Below are positions 54,633 to 64,000 of a stretch of DNA of 64,000 nucleotides, in pieces. Position 1 is the stretch's first letter; the number at the start of each line of letters is the position of its first letter. Source of the DNA: Hyphomonadaceae bacterium (lineage in GTDB: Bacteria; Pseudomonadota; Alphaproteobacteria; Caulobacterales; Aquidulcibacteraceae); contig JALHQO010000005.1 of NCBI GenBank assembly GCA_022841905.1, positions 124,001-188,000 of the forward strand. The letters are read 5' to 3'. The translations under genes and the position numbers were made by a program. The notes beneath the pieces were generated by a model. The model saw nothing but the letters and a program-made list of their open reading frames with translations. It was not told the origin of the DNA and did no database searches.

Positions 54633-56230
54633 TCTTCGCTTTCCGCTTCAATCGGCTGAAAATCGCGCACGAAGCGTTCGAGAAGACGTACGCCAAAGGC
54701 GGCTGAGCCTTCGGGTTTCCAATCGTTGGGAGCGGTCCAGGCCACGTTGGCGATATCCAAATGCGCCCATGGAATCTCGCGGCTGATGAACTCGCCGATG
54801 AAATACGCGCCGGTGCCTGCGCCGGCGCCTGTCCCGCCCTGGTTGCGCAGATCGGCGATGGGTGAGCGCATGTCGGCGGCGTAGGAGTCGTCGATCGGCA
54901 AACGCCACAGCAACTCGCCCGTTGCACTGCCAGCCGCATTCAGTTGCGCGGCCAGCGCGTCATGGCGGCTGAACAGCCCCGCATATTCGCCGCCGAGCGC
55001 GCCGCCGACCGCACCGGTCAACGTCGCCACATCGACCACCGCTACCGGATCGAGATGCCGTTCCGCCCACGACAGCGCATCCGCCAGCACAAGCCGGCCT
55101 TCAGCGTCGGTGCTGATGACTTCGATGGTCGTACCGTTCATGGCCGTGAGCACATCGCCCGGGCGAATGGCGCCGCCATCGGGCATGTTCTCCGCGAGCG
55201 CCGCAATCGCGACGACATCTACCGCAGCGCGCGAGCGCGCCAGCGCCAATACCGCGCCAGTGACGCTGGCCGCACCCGACATATCCATCTTCATGTCGCC
55301 CATGCCGGCAGAGCCTTTGATCGAGATGCCGCCGCTATCGAAGGTGATGCCCTTGCCGGCGAGCACAATCGGCCCGTCCGCTGGCGCGCCGCGTCCACGA
55401 TACCGGATGACGAGCAAACGCGGCGGCCGTTCAGAGCCTTGGCCCACGCCCAACAACGCGCCCATGCCTTCGCGGCGCATCGCGGCCACGTCGAGCACTT
55501 GAATGGTCACACCAGGCACGCCAGCAAATGCTTCGCGCGCGCGGCGCACGAATGTTTCCGGATAAATGACGTTGGCCGGTTCGTTCGAGACGTCGCGCGT
55601 CCACGCCATCGCATCAATCAGCGCGCGGCCGCGCCCAGCATATAGCACCTGCGTTTCCGCGTGGACTTCGACGATAATGGTCGTCGAACTCAGCGTCTCG
55701 GCGTCGCGCGCGTCGTCACGATAAAGATCGGAGCGATACTCGCCGATGCCCATGCCGGTAGCGAATTCGGCGACGTCGCCGCTGCTCAATCCATGCGCCA
55801 ACACCTGCACCGCGCCCGGCTCTTCCAACAGCGCACGCCCGGTGACCGCGCCGGCCATCTGCACAACCGAGGCGGACGGCGTCTCGCCGAGGCCGACAAC
55901 GAGGATGCGATCCCACCCGCCAATGCCGCGTAGCGACAGCGTCTGCCGCGCGCGATAATTGAAACGGGCCGAAGTCAGCGCGCGCGTGATCGCTTCGCGC
56001 TCTTCGGCGCTCAAAGCTGCCGCGCGCATCTCCAGATCGCTCGCTGTACCGAGCGGGATGACAAGCGAGCCTGCCGCCGTGCCGAGATCAGACGAAAACC
56101 GCATTGGCCGCTGCTGCGCCGACGTCGCCACCGCCGCGCGCGCATAGGCGCCAGTTTGCGCGTCCGCCGTCGGCGCCGCGCCAACCAACGCCGCCGTCAT
56201 GGCGGCGGCGACAAAGATATTCACGTTCAT
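54629..56230 (-). CDS. Secreted M17 leucyl aminopeptidase family protein
   Basis: The 533-residue product has a signal peptide (to about ADAQ, residue 25), unlike the usual cytosolic PepA. It has the M17 catalytic motifs GKGITFDSGGISIK, MKMDMSGAA and STDAEGRLVLADAL (Ser in place of the usual Asn). It should release N-terminal residues in the periplasm using two metals. ATG at 56230 is chosen because the frame upstream lacks a signal. It is 104 bases downstream of ileS. Confidence 0.88.
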   Translation of the reverse strand: MNVNIFVAAAMTAALVGAAPTADAQTGAYARAAVATSAQQRPMRFSSDLGTAAGSLVIPLGTASDLEMRAAALSAEEREAITRALTSARFNYRARQTLSLRGIGGWDRILVVGLGETPSASVVQMAGAVTGRALLEEPGAVQVLAHGLSSGDVAEFATGMGIGEYRSDLYRDDARDAETLSSTTIIVEVHAETQVLYAGRGRALIDAMAWTRDVSNEPANVIYPETFVRRAREAFAGVPGVTIQVLDVAAMRREGMGALLGVGQGSERPPRLLVIRYRGRGAPADGPIVLAGKGITFDSGGISIKGSAGMGDMKMDMSGAASVTGAVLALARSRAAVDVVAIAALAENMPDGGAIRPGDVLTAMNGTTIEVISTDAEGRLVLADALSWAERHLDPVAVVDVATLTGAVGGALGGEYAGLFSRHDALAAQLNAAGSATGELLWRLPIDDSYAADMRSPIADLRNQGGTGAGAGTGAYFIGEFISREIPWAHLDIANVAWTAPNDWKPEGSAAFGVRLLERFVRDFQPIEAESED

Positions 56231-56334
56231 CGCATGTCCCCTGTTGCCGCGATATGGGCAAGTCGCTCGGTCGTTCGCAAGCCGTGTTCGCGCGACAGGG
56301 GCGCGGCGTGCGACGAACGTCCGTGCGGCGCGAC

Positions 56335-59325
56335 CTAGCGCGCCGCGTCCCATTCCATCACCGCTTGCGCGTCGCGCGGGGTGATGTCGGGAAAGCCGGG
56401 CAAGGCGGTCGCGGGATCGAAGTATTTCCACGAGCGGGCGCATTTGACGCCCGGCGCTTTTTCGACTTTCACGGCAACACCAGCGACCTCCGGCAAACGG
56501 AACGCATCGGCCGGGCCCTCACCAGCCTCGATGTCGATGCCGCTGGTGATGCAGAGTTCGGCGAAGTCGATCGCTTGCAACGACGCGCGCAGGCTCTCAT
56601 CGGCTACCCACACGCGCGGCCGCGCTTCCAGCGCCGCGCCGATCAGCTTTTCGCGCCGCGCCACTTCGAGCGCGCCGGTGACGACCGACCGCGCCTCGCG
56701 CAAGCGCGCCACTTCCTCGCCCGCGAAATCATCCTCCCACGCGGCCGGCGTCTCGGGAAAGAGACGCAAGTGCACAGAGACATCGTCCGGGAAGCGCGTG
56801 AGCCACGTTTCTTCCGCCGTGAACGGCAGGATCGGCGCAAGCCACGCGGTCAACCGCGAGAACACTTCGTCCAGAGCCGTGCGGCAAGCGCGGCGGCGTT
56901 CGCTCGACGGCGCGTCGCAATAGAGCGCGTCTTTGCGCACATCGACGTAGAAGGCCGAGAGATCGACGTTGCAGAACTCGACGATGGCTGAGAGCGCGAC
57001 ACGGAATTGGTAGGTCGTGTACGCATCGCGAACGGTGCGATCTAATTCCCAGAGCCGATGCATGAGCCAGCGTTCGAGCAGCGGCATGGATTTCACATCC
57101 ACACGCTCGCTCTCCTCAAACCCCTTCAGCGACCCCAACAGATAACGCAGCGTGTTGCGCAGCTTGCGATACATTTCTGTCGACTGATCGAGCATCGTCT
57201 TGCCGAGCCTAAGATCATCGCCGTATTCGGCGCCGGCGATCAGCAGGCGGAGAATTTCGATGCCGTTATTCTTCGCAATCGCCTGCGGCTCGATGACGTT
57301 GCCGATCGATTTGGACATCTTCTTGCCCTCCTCGTCCATCGTGAAGCCGTGCGTGACGACCTCGTCGTACGGCGCGCGCCCGCGCGTGGCGCAGCTTTCG
57401 AGCAAGGAGGAATGAAACCAGCCGCGATGCTGGTCGGAGCCTTCGAGATAGATCGTCGTCACCGGGTTTGCGAATGAGGGCCGCGTCGGCGCTTCGGGAT
57501 TGCCGACGACGAAGGCGTGCGTGGAGCCCGAGTCGAACCAAACATCCAAAATGTCTTCGACCTTCTCGTAATCGGCCGCCTTGTGCTTCGCGCCCAGAAA
57601 CTCTTGCGCATCCGTCGCCCACCACGCATCGGCGCCGCCGGCTTTCATCGCCGCGACAATGCGCGCATCGACGTCATCATCTTGCAGGATCGAGCCGTCC
57701 ACTTTCAACACGAAGATCGGCAGCGGCACGCCCCAAGCGCGCTGGCGCGAGACCAGCCAATCGGGCCGATCGTCGATCATGCCTTTGATACGATTGTAGC
57801 CGGTCTGATCGCCGGTGCGCTTCTGGCCCCAATCGACGCGATCAATTTCAGCAAGCGCCACCTGGCGCAGCGTGCGTCCGCCGCCAACGGCGTACGGCTT
57901 GTCCACGGCGATGAACCATTGCGGCGTATTGCGGAAGATGAGCGGCGCTTTCGAGCGCCACGAGTGCGGATACGAGTGCTTCAGCTGCCCGCGCGCCAGC
58001 AACGCGCCCGCTGCGATCAGCGCTTCCATCACTGCTTTGTTGGCGGGGCCGTCCTTGCCGATGTTCTTGCCGTCGAGCTGAAGGATTTCGAGGCCTTCGA
58101 AACCAGGTGCTTCCTTGGTGAAGCGGCCTTCTTCGTCGACAGTGAACGGGATGCCTTCTTGGCCGAAATGCTTCGTCCAGATGACAAAGTCGTCGGCGCC
58201 GTGCCCCGGCGCGGTGTGTACAAAACCTGTGCCGGCGTCATCGGTGACATGATCGCCGTCAAGCAACGGGACTTCAAAGTCGTAGCCCCGGCCTCGGAGC
58301 GGATGCGACGCGACGACCCCTCTGGCGTCAAATTCGGCAACACGCGTCCAGGATGCCGCCTTCGCAGTGCGCAACACATCTTCTGCTAGCTTGTCGGCGA
58401 GGACGAGCTTGTCGCCCACCTTCACCCACGGCTCAAACGCTAAGCCCTCTTCGATGCTGTCGGCGCGATAGATGCCGTAATTGATCTTCGATGAGAATGA
58501 GACCGCGCGGTTGCCGGGAATCGTCCAGGGCGTCGTCGTCCAGATAACGACGGAAGCGTCCTTCAACTCTTCAAGTCGCTTCAGGTGCGCTGCCTCGGCG
58601 TCTCCAGCGTCCCCCCAAACGCCCGTTGCCACATCGGCCACAGGAAACTTCACCCAGATCGTGGGGCTCGTCTTCTCCGCGTACTCCACTTCCGCTTCCG
58701 CCAGCGACGTCCGCTCCACCGGGCTCCACATCACGGGCTTACTCCCGCGATAGACCAGCCCCGTCCGCACCACGCGCAGAAACTCAGCCGCGATCGCGGC
58801 TTCCGCCTCAAAGCTCATCGTCGTGTAGTAATTGTCCCAATCGCCCTCGATGCCGAGGCGTTTGAATTCTTCGCGTTGTAGCGGGATCCATTTATCGGCG
58901 TATTCGCGGCAGGCTTTGCGAAACTCGACGGCCGGCACTTCCGACTTCTTCCTGCCCGCTTTGCGGAAATCTTCTTCGACCTTCCACTCGATCGGCAGGC
59001 CGTGACAATCCCAACCGGGCACGTAATCGCAATCGAAGCCCGCCATCTGGCGCGTGCGCACGACGAGATCTTTCAGGATCTTGTTTTCGGCGTGCCCGAT
59101 ATGGATCGGCCCGTTGGCGTAGGGCGGGCCGTCATGAAACACCGCTTTCGGGCGCTTGCGCGCCGCTTCACGCAAACGTGCATAGAGCCCGATCTCGGCC
59201 CAGTACGCCAAGCGCTCAGGTTCGCGTTGCGCCAAGCCCGCCTTCATCGGGAACGGCGTGTCAGGCAAAAACAGCGTTTCGCGGTAATCGCGCCCTTGAG
59301 GCGCGCCCTTCGGCTCATCGGCCAC
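56335..59325 (-). CDS. ileS: Isoleucyl-tRNA synthetase
   Basis: IleS charges tRNA-Ile. The 996-residue class I enzyme has the HIGH motif in [15 protein letters not shown] (about 73) and KMSKS in [12 protein letters not shown] (about 640), plus the editing domain ([31 protein letters not shown]). The C-terminal domain ends without the zinc finger of E. coli IleS. It heads the ileS-lspA neighbourhood typical of proteobacteria. Confidence 0.96.
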   Translation of the reverse strand: MADEPKGAPQGRDYRETLFLPDTPFPMKAGLAQREPERLAYWAEIGLYARLREAARKRPKAVFHDGPPYANGPIHIGHAENKILKDLVVRTRQMAGFDCDYVPGWDCHGLPIEWKVEEDFRKAGRKKSEVPAVEFRKACREYADKWIPLQREEFKRLGIEGDWDNYYTTMSFEAEAAIAAEFLRVVRTGLVYRGSKPVMWSPVERTSLAEAEVEYAEKTSPTIWVKFPVADVATGVWGDAGDAEAAHLKRLEELKDASVVIWTTTPWTIPGNRAVSFSSKINYGIYRADSIEEGLAFEPWVKVGDKLVLADKLAEDVLRTAKAASWTRVAEFDARGVVASHPLRGRGYDFEVPLLDGDHVTDDAGTGFVHTAPGHGADDFVIWTKHFGQEGIPFTVDEEGRFTKEAPGFEGLEILQLDGKNIGKDGPANKAVMEALIAAGALLARGQLKHSYPHSWRSKAPLIFRNTPQWFIAVDKPYAVGGGRTLRQVALAEIDRVDWGQKRTGDQTGYNRIKGMIDDRPDWLVSRQRAWGVPLPIFVLKVDGSILQDDDVDARIVAAMKAGGADAWWATDAQEFLGAKHKAADYEKVEDILDVWFDSGSTHAFVVGNPEAPTRPSFANPVTTIYLEGSDQHRGWFHSSLLESCATRGRAPYDEVVTHGFTMDEEGKKMSKSIGNVIEPQAIAKNNGIEILRLLIAGAEYGDDLRLGKTMLDQSTEMYRKLRNTLRYLLGSLKGFEESERVDVKSMPLLERWLMHRLWELDRTVRDAYTTYQFRVALSAIVEFCNVDLSAFYVDVRKDALYCDAPSSERRRACRTALDEVFSRLTAWLAPILPFTAEETWLTRFPDDVSVHLRLFPETPAAWEDDFAGEEVARLREARSVVTGALEVARREKLIGAALEARPRVWVADESLRASLQAIDFAELCITSGIDIEAGEGPADAFRLPEVAGVAVKVEKAPGVKCARSWKYFDPATALPGFPDITPRDAQAVMEWDAAR

Positions 59326-59555
59326 GAGGACTTCTCCGTATAAGCGAGTGATGTGTAGACGATCCCGGCGCCGCGGAGCGAGTGCTCAACACGGACCGGG
59401 CCTCAAATTCGAGGCGCCGCTATGGGGAAACGGAAGTGGTGCGGCATGCGTTGGGGCTCTACCACCCGCCTCCGCGGAACGCCACATGCATTGCGGGCGG
59501 CGCCCAAGAGGTCTAAATGCCCCGCCTTCCGGCCAGAAAAGCCCCGACCAAACCC

Positions 59556-60056
59556 ATGACCACAGCCCACGACATCTCTTTCGCCAAGCTCGATGAGCCC
59601 GGCGAAATCAAGCTCGAAGACTATGCCGGCAAGGCGGTGTTGGTGGTGAATGTGGCCAGCGCGTGCGGCTTCACCTCGCAATATCGCGATCTGGAAGCGC
59701 TCTACGAAGCCAAGGTCGGCAAGGGCCTCGTCATCGTCGGCGTGCCCTGCAACGATTTCGGCCATCAGGAAGCGGGCAGCGAGCGCGACATTCGCGAGTT
59801 TTGTGACAGCTCCTACCACGTCACCTTCCCGATGACGGCGAAGGTCGAGATCGCGGCCTCAGCCAAGCGCCACCCGTTCTACAAATGGGTGGCCGAGGAA
59901 TTGGGCGAGAGCGCCCTGCCGCGCTGGAATTTCCATAAGTACTTGATCGGCAAAGACGGCCAGCTCGTCGGCGCCTTCCCCTCCAAGGCCGCCCCGCTGG
60001 GGCCCGAGGTGCTGGACGCGATCAAGACCGCGCTTTGCGCCGGCGAGACGGTGTAG
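59556..60056 (+). CDS. Glutathione peroxidase
   Basis: The 166-residue enzyme reduces peroxides with glutathione or thioredoxin. It has the catalytic Cys in VASACGFTSQY (about 36), GVPCNDFGHQEAGS with the catalytic Gln, and RWNFHKYLI with Trp-Asn. Asp replaces the usual Gln before FG in the CNxFG motif. ATG at 59556 matches family starts; the frame begins earlier at 59517. Confidence 0.9.
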   Translation: MTTAHDISFAKLDEPGEIKLEDYAGKAVLVVNVASACGFTSQYRDLEALYEAKVGKGLVIVGVPCNDFGHQEAGSERDIREFCDSSYHVTFPMTAKVEIAASAKRHPFYKWVAEELGESALPRWNFHKYLIGKDGQLVGAFPSKAAPLGPEVLDAIKTALCAGETV

Positions 60057-60113
60057 CGGCAGCTACGATTACCGCAGGTAGTGCTTGCACCTTGTGTAAC
60101 CGCGCCTATCGTT

Positions 60114-60128
60114 CCGCCTCGGAGGCGG
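60114..60128. promoter_or_regulatory. Dyad covering the ribosome-binding site of a tetR gene
   Basis: CCGCCTC-G-GAGGCGG is a perfect inverted repeat whose right half contains the GGAGG ribosome-binding site of the GTG-initiated gene at 60133. It may act as an operator or limit translation. Confidence 0.4.
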
Positions 60129-60132
60129 TTCC

Positions 60133-60765
60133 GTGAGCTCATCCACGTCGGATAATAAGGCTGCGGCCCAACGATCGCAGGATCGAGGCGTTGCGCGCCG
60201 GCACGCCTTTCTGGAGGCGGCCCGCGAAGTCTTTCTCGAACAGGGCTACGAGGCGGCCAGCGTCAATGACGTGGTGCGCCGCGCCGGCGGCTCGCTGGCC
60301 ACCCTCTATGCCCAGTTCGGCAACAAGGAAGGCCTCTTCCTCGCCATCGCCCAGGATCTGCACGAAGAGCTGGTGCACGCGATGACGCCGCAGAACGTCG
60401 ACCACCTGCCGCTCGAAGAAGGCCTGCAAGTCATCGGCGAGCAATTCTGCCGCAACCTGATTTCGCGCGACAGCCTCGCCTTCTTCCGCATCATCGTCGG
60501 CGAAGGCCGCCACTTCCCGGAACAAGTGCAGCGCTACATCGCCCAAGGCGGGGCCGAGAAAGTGCGCGGCGTCATCGCGCGCAAAATCGAGGCCGCCGGC
60601 GCTCAGCTTGGCGACCCGGAAGTCGCGGCGTCCTATCTGCTCGAACTCTGGCGCAGCCGGCACCATTACCGGGCGCTCGCCGACGACAAATACAAGATCA
60701 GCGACGCCGACCTCGCCAAGCATGTCCGTGACGCAGTGCAGTTTTTCCTGCGCGCGGCCCGCTAG
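60133..60765 (+). CDS. TetR family transcriptional regulator
   Basis: The 210-residue product has the TetR DNA-binding domain (about 18-65): RHAFLEAAREVFLEQGYEAA and VNDVVRRAGGSLATLYAQFG, typical of AcrR-like regulators. Its C-terminal domain (TetR_C) includes SLAFFRIIVGEGRHFP. GTG at 60133 follows GGAGG by 7 bases. The regulated target is not evident; the glutathione peroxidase upstream and the glycine-rich gene downstream are both candidates. Confidence 0.88.
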   Translation: MSSSTSDNKAAAQRSQDRGVARRHAFLEAAREVFLEQGYEAASVNDVVRRAGGSLATLYAQFGNKEGLFLAIAQDLHEELVHAMTPQNVDHLPLEEGLQVIGEQFCRNLISRDSLAFFRIIVGEGRHFPEQVQRYIAQGGAEKVRGVIARKIEAAGAQLGDPEVAASYLLELWRSRHHYRALADDKYKISDADLAKHVRDAVQFFLRAAR

Positions 60766-60792
60766 GTTCCGATCTGAACCGCAAGCGGCCAT

Positions 60793-60823
60793 GCCGTTCA
60801 GCGTTCATTCAGACGCCGTTCAG
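60793..60823 (+). promoter_or_regulatory. Direct repeats upstream of the glycine-rich gene
   Basis: GCCGTTCAG occurs at 60793-60801 and 60815-60823, two helical turns apart, with CATTCAG between them. This spacing is typical of a tandem activator site. The regulator is unknown. Confidence 0.4.
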
Positions 60824-60886
60824 CCGGTTAATAGGATGCTCACCATTGCGAGGGTGCGCCTGCAAGGGCGCACAGGGAGCCTCAAC

Positions 60887-62143
60887 ATGAAAAAGACTCT
60901 CATTGCGGCGGCAGCCGTGTTGAGCGCGGCGGCTTTATCCGCGCCGCCAGCCTACGCGCAGCGTGGCGGCGACGACAGTGACCGCCGTGGTGAAGTGAGT
61001 GATCGTGGCGGACGCGGCGGCGGCGATCGTGATCGCGGCGGCCGAGGCGGCGGACGTCGCGGCGATGACGGCGGTGGCGGCGGCGGGCAACAGGCCGCGC
61101 CTCCTCCGCAACCGCAACCACCCCCGCGCAACCCGCTCGGCGGCCGGCCACGCGATCCGCAACCACAAGTCCAAGTCCAACAACAAGGCGGCGGCGATGG
61201 CGCGCGCTTCGGCGGCGATCGCGGTCGTGGCGGCGAAGGTGCGCGCGGCGGTGACGGACAACATGGCCGTGGCGGCGAGGACGGTCAGCGCGGTCGCGGT
61301 GGCGAAGGTGCGCGCGGCGGCGACGGACAACGCGGCGGTGGCGAAGGCCTGCGCGGCGGCGACGGTCAGCGCGGTCGCGGCCAATTCGACGGCAATCGTG
61401 GTCGCGGCGGCGAGGGCCAGCGCGGCGGCGATGGTCGCGGACAATGGGATGGCAACCGTGGTGGCGATGGCCAACGCGGCGGCGGTCAGTTCGATGGCAA
61501 TCGCGGTCGCGGCGGCGAAGGCCAGCGTGGCGGCGATGGTCGCGGTCAATGGGATGGCAATCGCGGTGGCGATGGCCAGCGCGGTGGCGGTCAATGGGAC
61601 GGCAATCGTGGCCGCGACGGCGATCGCGGGCGTGGCGATTGGGACGGCAATCGCGGCCGTGACGGCGGCCGCAGCGATGCGGGCGATCGTGGACGCGGCG
61701 GCCGTGACTGGGCGCGCGACGGACGCCGCGATTGGCGTGACGATGATCGGCATCGCGCCGATTGGGATCGCGGTCGCCAAGACCAGCGCTATCGTCCGCA
61801 CTGGAATACGCACAACGACTTCCGCCGGCCGCGCTACAGCGATTGGCGCCACGTGCGGCACGGCTATTACTTCGACCGCGGCTACTCCAACATTCTCTAC
61901 GGCTATTACGGCCGCAGATATTATTGGTGGAGCTATGACGGCTGGAGCCGCCCGTATCGGCGCTGGTCGGTCGGCTACGGCATCCCCTCATGGCTCTATT
62001 GGGAGCCGCTGCCGTGGGATCTCTACTACCGGCTGCCGCCCGCACCGTACGGCTGCCGCTATGTCTACGCTGATGGCGACGTACTGCTCGTAGCCATCGC
62101 CACCGGCATCATCCTCGACGCGCTGCTCTACGATAACTACTGA
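60887..62143 (+). CDS. Secreted glycine/arginine/aspartate-rich protein with RcnB-like C-terminus
   Basis: The 418-residue product has a signal peptide (to about AYAQ, residue 25), then about 250 residues of RGG/DGN low complexity. A 35-residue unit containing FDGNRGRGGEGQRGG occurs twice in tandem, with a degenerate third. The C-terminus (about 325-418) is folded and aromatic: YWEPLPWDLYYRLPPAPYG and a final LLVAIATGIILDALL, matching the RcnB-like family. ATG at 60887 follows CAGGGAG. RcnB proteins are linked to periplasmic metal homeostasis; the repeat region may bind metals or surfaces. Confidence 0.82.
   Translation: MKKTLIAAAAVLSAAALSAPPAYAQRGGDDSDRRGEVSDRGGRGGGDRDRGGRGGGRRGDDGGGGGGQQAAPPPQPQPPPRNPLGGRPRDPQPQVQVQQQGGGDGARFGGDRGRGGEGARGGDGQHGRGGEDGQRGRGGEGARGGDGQRGGGEGLRGGDGQRGRGQFDGNRGRGGEGQRGGDGRGQWDGNRGGDGQRGGGQFDGNRGRGGEGQRGGDGRGQWDGNRGGDGQRGGGQWDGNRGRDGDRGRGDWDGNRGRDGGRSDAGDRGRGGRDWARDGRRDWRDDDRHRADWDRGRQDQRYRPHWNTHNDFRRPRYSDWRHVRHGYYFDRGYSNILYGYYGRRYYWWSYDGWSRPYRRWSVGYGIPSWLYWEPLPWDLYYRLPPAPYGCRYVYADGDVLLVAIATGIILDALLYDNY
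61201..61680 (+). repeat. In-frame GGC-rich repeat array of the glycine-rich gene
   Basis: The DNA encodes RGGEGARGGDGQ-type and FDGNRGRGGEG-type repeats. The largest unit is about 105 bp and occurs about 2.5 times between roughly 61375 and 61630. Such arrays are prone to length change by recombination. The opposite strand carries long open Ala-rich frames, which are artefacts of this composition. Confidence 0.75.
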
Positions 62144-62166
62144 GCGCGCCAGAGGGACGCTAAGGG

Positions 62167-62198
62167 AGAGCCGCTCTGCGCAAGCAGGGCGGCTCTTT
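62167..62198. terminator. Bidirectional terminator after the glycine-rich gene
   Basis: A 13-bp stem (AGAGCCGCTCTGC at 62167-62179, GCAGGGCGGCTCT at 62184-62196) has a GCAA tetraloop, one G-T wobble and a short T tail. It lies between convergent stops at 62143 and 62203. Confidence 0.8.
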
Positions 62199-62202
62199 CG
62201 CA

Positions 62203-62877
62203 TCAATCGAAGCCGACGAACACCGCCGCCTCATCGACGCGCTTGCGTTCGGACACGACAGCATTGGCCGGAAAGCTCTCATCCGGCCAGCCCAGCGCGA
62301 TGCTCTTCATGATGACTTGATCGTCGGCGATGCCGGCATGCTCGCGCACCACCGGCGACTGCATGATGCCCTGGCTGTTGATCACCGCGCCAAGACCACG
62401 CGACCAGGCGGCGTTGACCAGAGCGTTCGCCACCGCGCCGCAATCGAACGGCGTATCGTCGCTGCCGTCCAACACGCGGTCATAGGTCACGATCACGCAC
62501 ACCGGCGCGTCGAACTGACGGAAGCCGCGCAGCACCCAATCTTGCCGCTTCTCCGCATCATCGCGCGCGATCCCCATGGCGGCAAACAATTGCTTGGCGA
62601 CGCCGATCTGGCGCTCGCGATGTGCGCCCGCGAAAGCCGGCCCGGTGCGAAACTCACGCGACTGCGGCACGCCCGCCACCATCCGCTCGGTGTTGCCTGC
62701 CCGAATGCGGTCGAGTGGCGCGCCAGTGACGACGTAAAAATTCCACGGCTGCGTATTCATCGACGACGGCGCCCGCATCGCCAGCGCGATGATTTCCTCG
62801 ATCAAGGCGCGCGGCACCGGATCGGGTTTGTAGCCACGAATGCTCCGCCGCCCCAGGATCACGTCATCAAACTGCAT
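62203..62877 (-). CDS. Nitroreductase family protein
   Basis: The 224-residue flavoprotein would reduce nitro compounds or quinones with NAD(P)H. It has the FMN-binding motifs GRRSIRGYKPDPVP and RAPSSMNTQPWNFYVV, and WSRGLGAVINSQG near the C-terminus. ATG at 62877 (MQFDDVILGRRS) is the family-like start. No partner gene is seen. Confidence 0.9.
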   Translation of the reverse strand: MQFDDVILGRRSIRGYKPDPVPRALIEEIIALAMRAPSSMNTQPWNFYVVTGAPLDRIRAGNTERMVAGVPQSREFRTGPAFAGAHRERQIGVAKQLFAAMGIARDDAEKRQDWVLRGFRQFDAPVCVIVTYDRVLDGSDDTPFDCGAVANALVNAAWSRGLGAVINSQGIMQSPVVREHAGIADDQVIMKSIALGWPDESFPANAVVSERKRVDEAAVFVGFD

Positions 62878-62946
62878 GCATCGCCCCGCCAAGTACTGGC
62901 GCGCCCATCGCACATCCAAGTGACTCCCGCCAGCGCCGAGCCAGCC

Positions 62947-63949
62947 CTAAAGCGCGAGCCGGTCTTTATCCATGCGCAGCGTGACGACAACGCCCTGTTC
63001 GCACCAATCGTGCTCGACCGAGCCGTTGAGTTGCGATGTCATGGTGCGCCTGAGAAGCTTGCTGCCAAAGCCGCTGAGCTCCGATGGCGCGACCACGGGC
63101 GGGCCGCCGCGTTCGGTCCAGACCACCACGACTTCGTTGTTCTCCGAAACGGCGGCGACATCGAGCGTGCCGCTCGGATCGGAGAGTGCGCCGTATTTCA
63201 CCGAATTGGTGGCGAGTTCGTGCAGCACCATTGCCAGCGCCGTCGCGCCGGCTTCGCCGACCGACATGCGCGGCACCGACACGCGAATGCGCCCGCTGAA
63301 CGCGCCCATGTCGTCATAGGGCGCGAGCAGGATGGTCAGCAGATCGCCCAGTAAGGCGCCATTTTCCTGGCCGCCAGGGACGGGTCGAACAAGGTCATGC
63401 GCCCGCCCGAGTGCGCTCAGCCGCGTCGTCAATTCCTTCGCCATCTCCGCCGCGGTTTCGGTTGAGCGCGACGTAATCATCGTCAGCCCCGTCGCAATGC
63501 TGAGCAGGTTCTTGACCCGGTGGCTCATTTCCCCGGCGAGCAGTTCGTGCGCTTCTTCGGCCTGCTTGCGGCCGGTGACATCGAGAAAAATGCCGAACAT
63601 CGTGCGGCCTTCGATGTCGGCGTCGTCACCCTGCCCGCGCGCCGATATCCAGCGGACGTAGTTGCCGGCGATAATGCGAAAATCGATCTCATACGGCCCC
63701 ACGATGGCGCGCGTGGCGGCGAACGCAGCGCGCACACGGTCGCGATCGGCAGGGTGAATTTTCGCGGAGAGATCTTTCGAAGATGACAAAGGGGCGGAAC
63801 GGCAGATCCCAGAGCTTGTAGCCGTGCTCGTCCATGGTGAAGCGGTCGGTGTCGACGTTCCACGACCAAAGCGCCACGCCTGCCGCGGTGACGGCAAGGC
63901 GCAAGTATTTGGCGTTCCACTCCGTCGATGAAGGGGGAACTGTCGTCAT
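62947..63949 (-). pseudogene. PAS - HWE histidine kinase, interrupted by an apparent 1-base insertion
   Basis: From 63949 the frame reads MTTVPPSSTEWNAKYLRLAV and a PAS start (GVALWSWNVDTDRF), but runs out of frame after FVIFE. Removing one A from the AAA run at 63775-63777 restores FVIFEDLSAKIHPADRDRV. The rest continues as a PAS tail, then the HWE kinase core: EMSHRVKNLLSIA (His), GRAHDL, LHELATNSVKYGALS and VVVVWTERGGP. The product would be about 333 residues and act as a soluble sensor kinase of the general stress or light-response type. It may be a real frameshift or a sequencing error. Confidence 0.8.
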
Positions 63950-64000
63950 GACGGCCTCACCTACGCACGGCGTGAACGACGGTCGGTACGCGACCGCACA

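Noticed and set aside
60935-61861. Long open frames of about 300-380 residues antisense to the glycine-rich gene
   Set aside because: They are Ala/Ile- or Arg/His-rich mirror images of the GGC-rich repeat, have no recognisable motifs, and the sense frame has a signal peptide and an RcnB-like domain.

Overview
The window is GC-rich chromosomal DNA from an alphaproteobacterium, most likely Caulobacterales or a Hyphomonadaceae-like lineage. The evidence is an alpha-type SspB adaptor ending in SFRKK, fumC followed by DUF4169 and ribbon-helix-helix genes, a ligA-bamD-lpxC-ftsZ neighbourhood, a full TTAA-N7-TTAA CtrA box plus GANTC (CcrM) sites in front of ftsZ, an HWE-type histidine kinase, and a serA-serC pair with a putative serC leader. 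I see no rRNA, tRNA, CRISPR array, transposase or prophage. Genes are densely packed and no gene-free stretch exceeds 300 bases.

Layout. 0-3.5 kb: sspB, then a divergent phospholipid cluster (CDP-alcohol phosphatidyltransferase, small membrane protein, CdsA-like cytidylyltransferase, PlsC acyltransferase). 3.5-9.2 kb: RusA-like nuclease, a membrane-anchored Rossmann/TIR-like protein, fumC with its two small partners, and two TIR-domain membrane proteins. One joins TIR, a transmembrane helix and a four-cysteine exported domain; the other joins TIR to DUF805. 9.2-19.5 kb: small envelope proteins, UvrD/PcrA helicase, PrmA, a secreted copy of the four-cysteine domain, aminopeptidase P, a Tat-exported M20-like protein lacking metal ligands, a YdjM-like membrane protein and a histidine kinase. 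19.7-27.9 kb: ligA, bamD, lpxC and ftsZ on the minus strand, with a TPR-type gene and a PAP2-like gene inserted between lpxC and ftsZ on the plus strand.

27.9-36.9 kb: AsmA, a nucleotidyltransferase-phosphoesterase pair, two Yip1 proteins, purA, a patatin-like lipase and two tandem PagL-like lipid A deacylases. 36.9-45.2 kb: serA-serC, a toxin-antitoxin pair, PhzF, thiD, folP, NUDIX hydrolase, glyoxalase and a secreted duplicated-domain protein. 45.3-53.6 kb: mutL, a LOG-family protein, a TetR regulator divergent from a metal-dependent hydrolase, and lspA-DUF3035-M16-M16. 53.7-64 kb: hypothetical secreted protein, secreted M17 aminopeptidase, ileS, glutathione peroxidase, a TetR regulator, a glycine-rich RcnB-like protein, nitroreductase, and a PAS-HWE kinase broken by an apparent 1-base insertion.

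Themes. Much of the window serves the envelope: phospholipid and lipid A synthesis or remodelling, lipoprotein maturation, outer-membrane assembly, division and exported peptidases. The most novel element is the set of membrane-bound TIR proteins. The arrangement of an exported disulfide-rich domain, a membrane helix and a cytoplasmic TIR resembles a signalling receptor, and a free secreted copy of the exported domain lies about 5.6 kb away.
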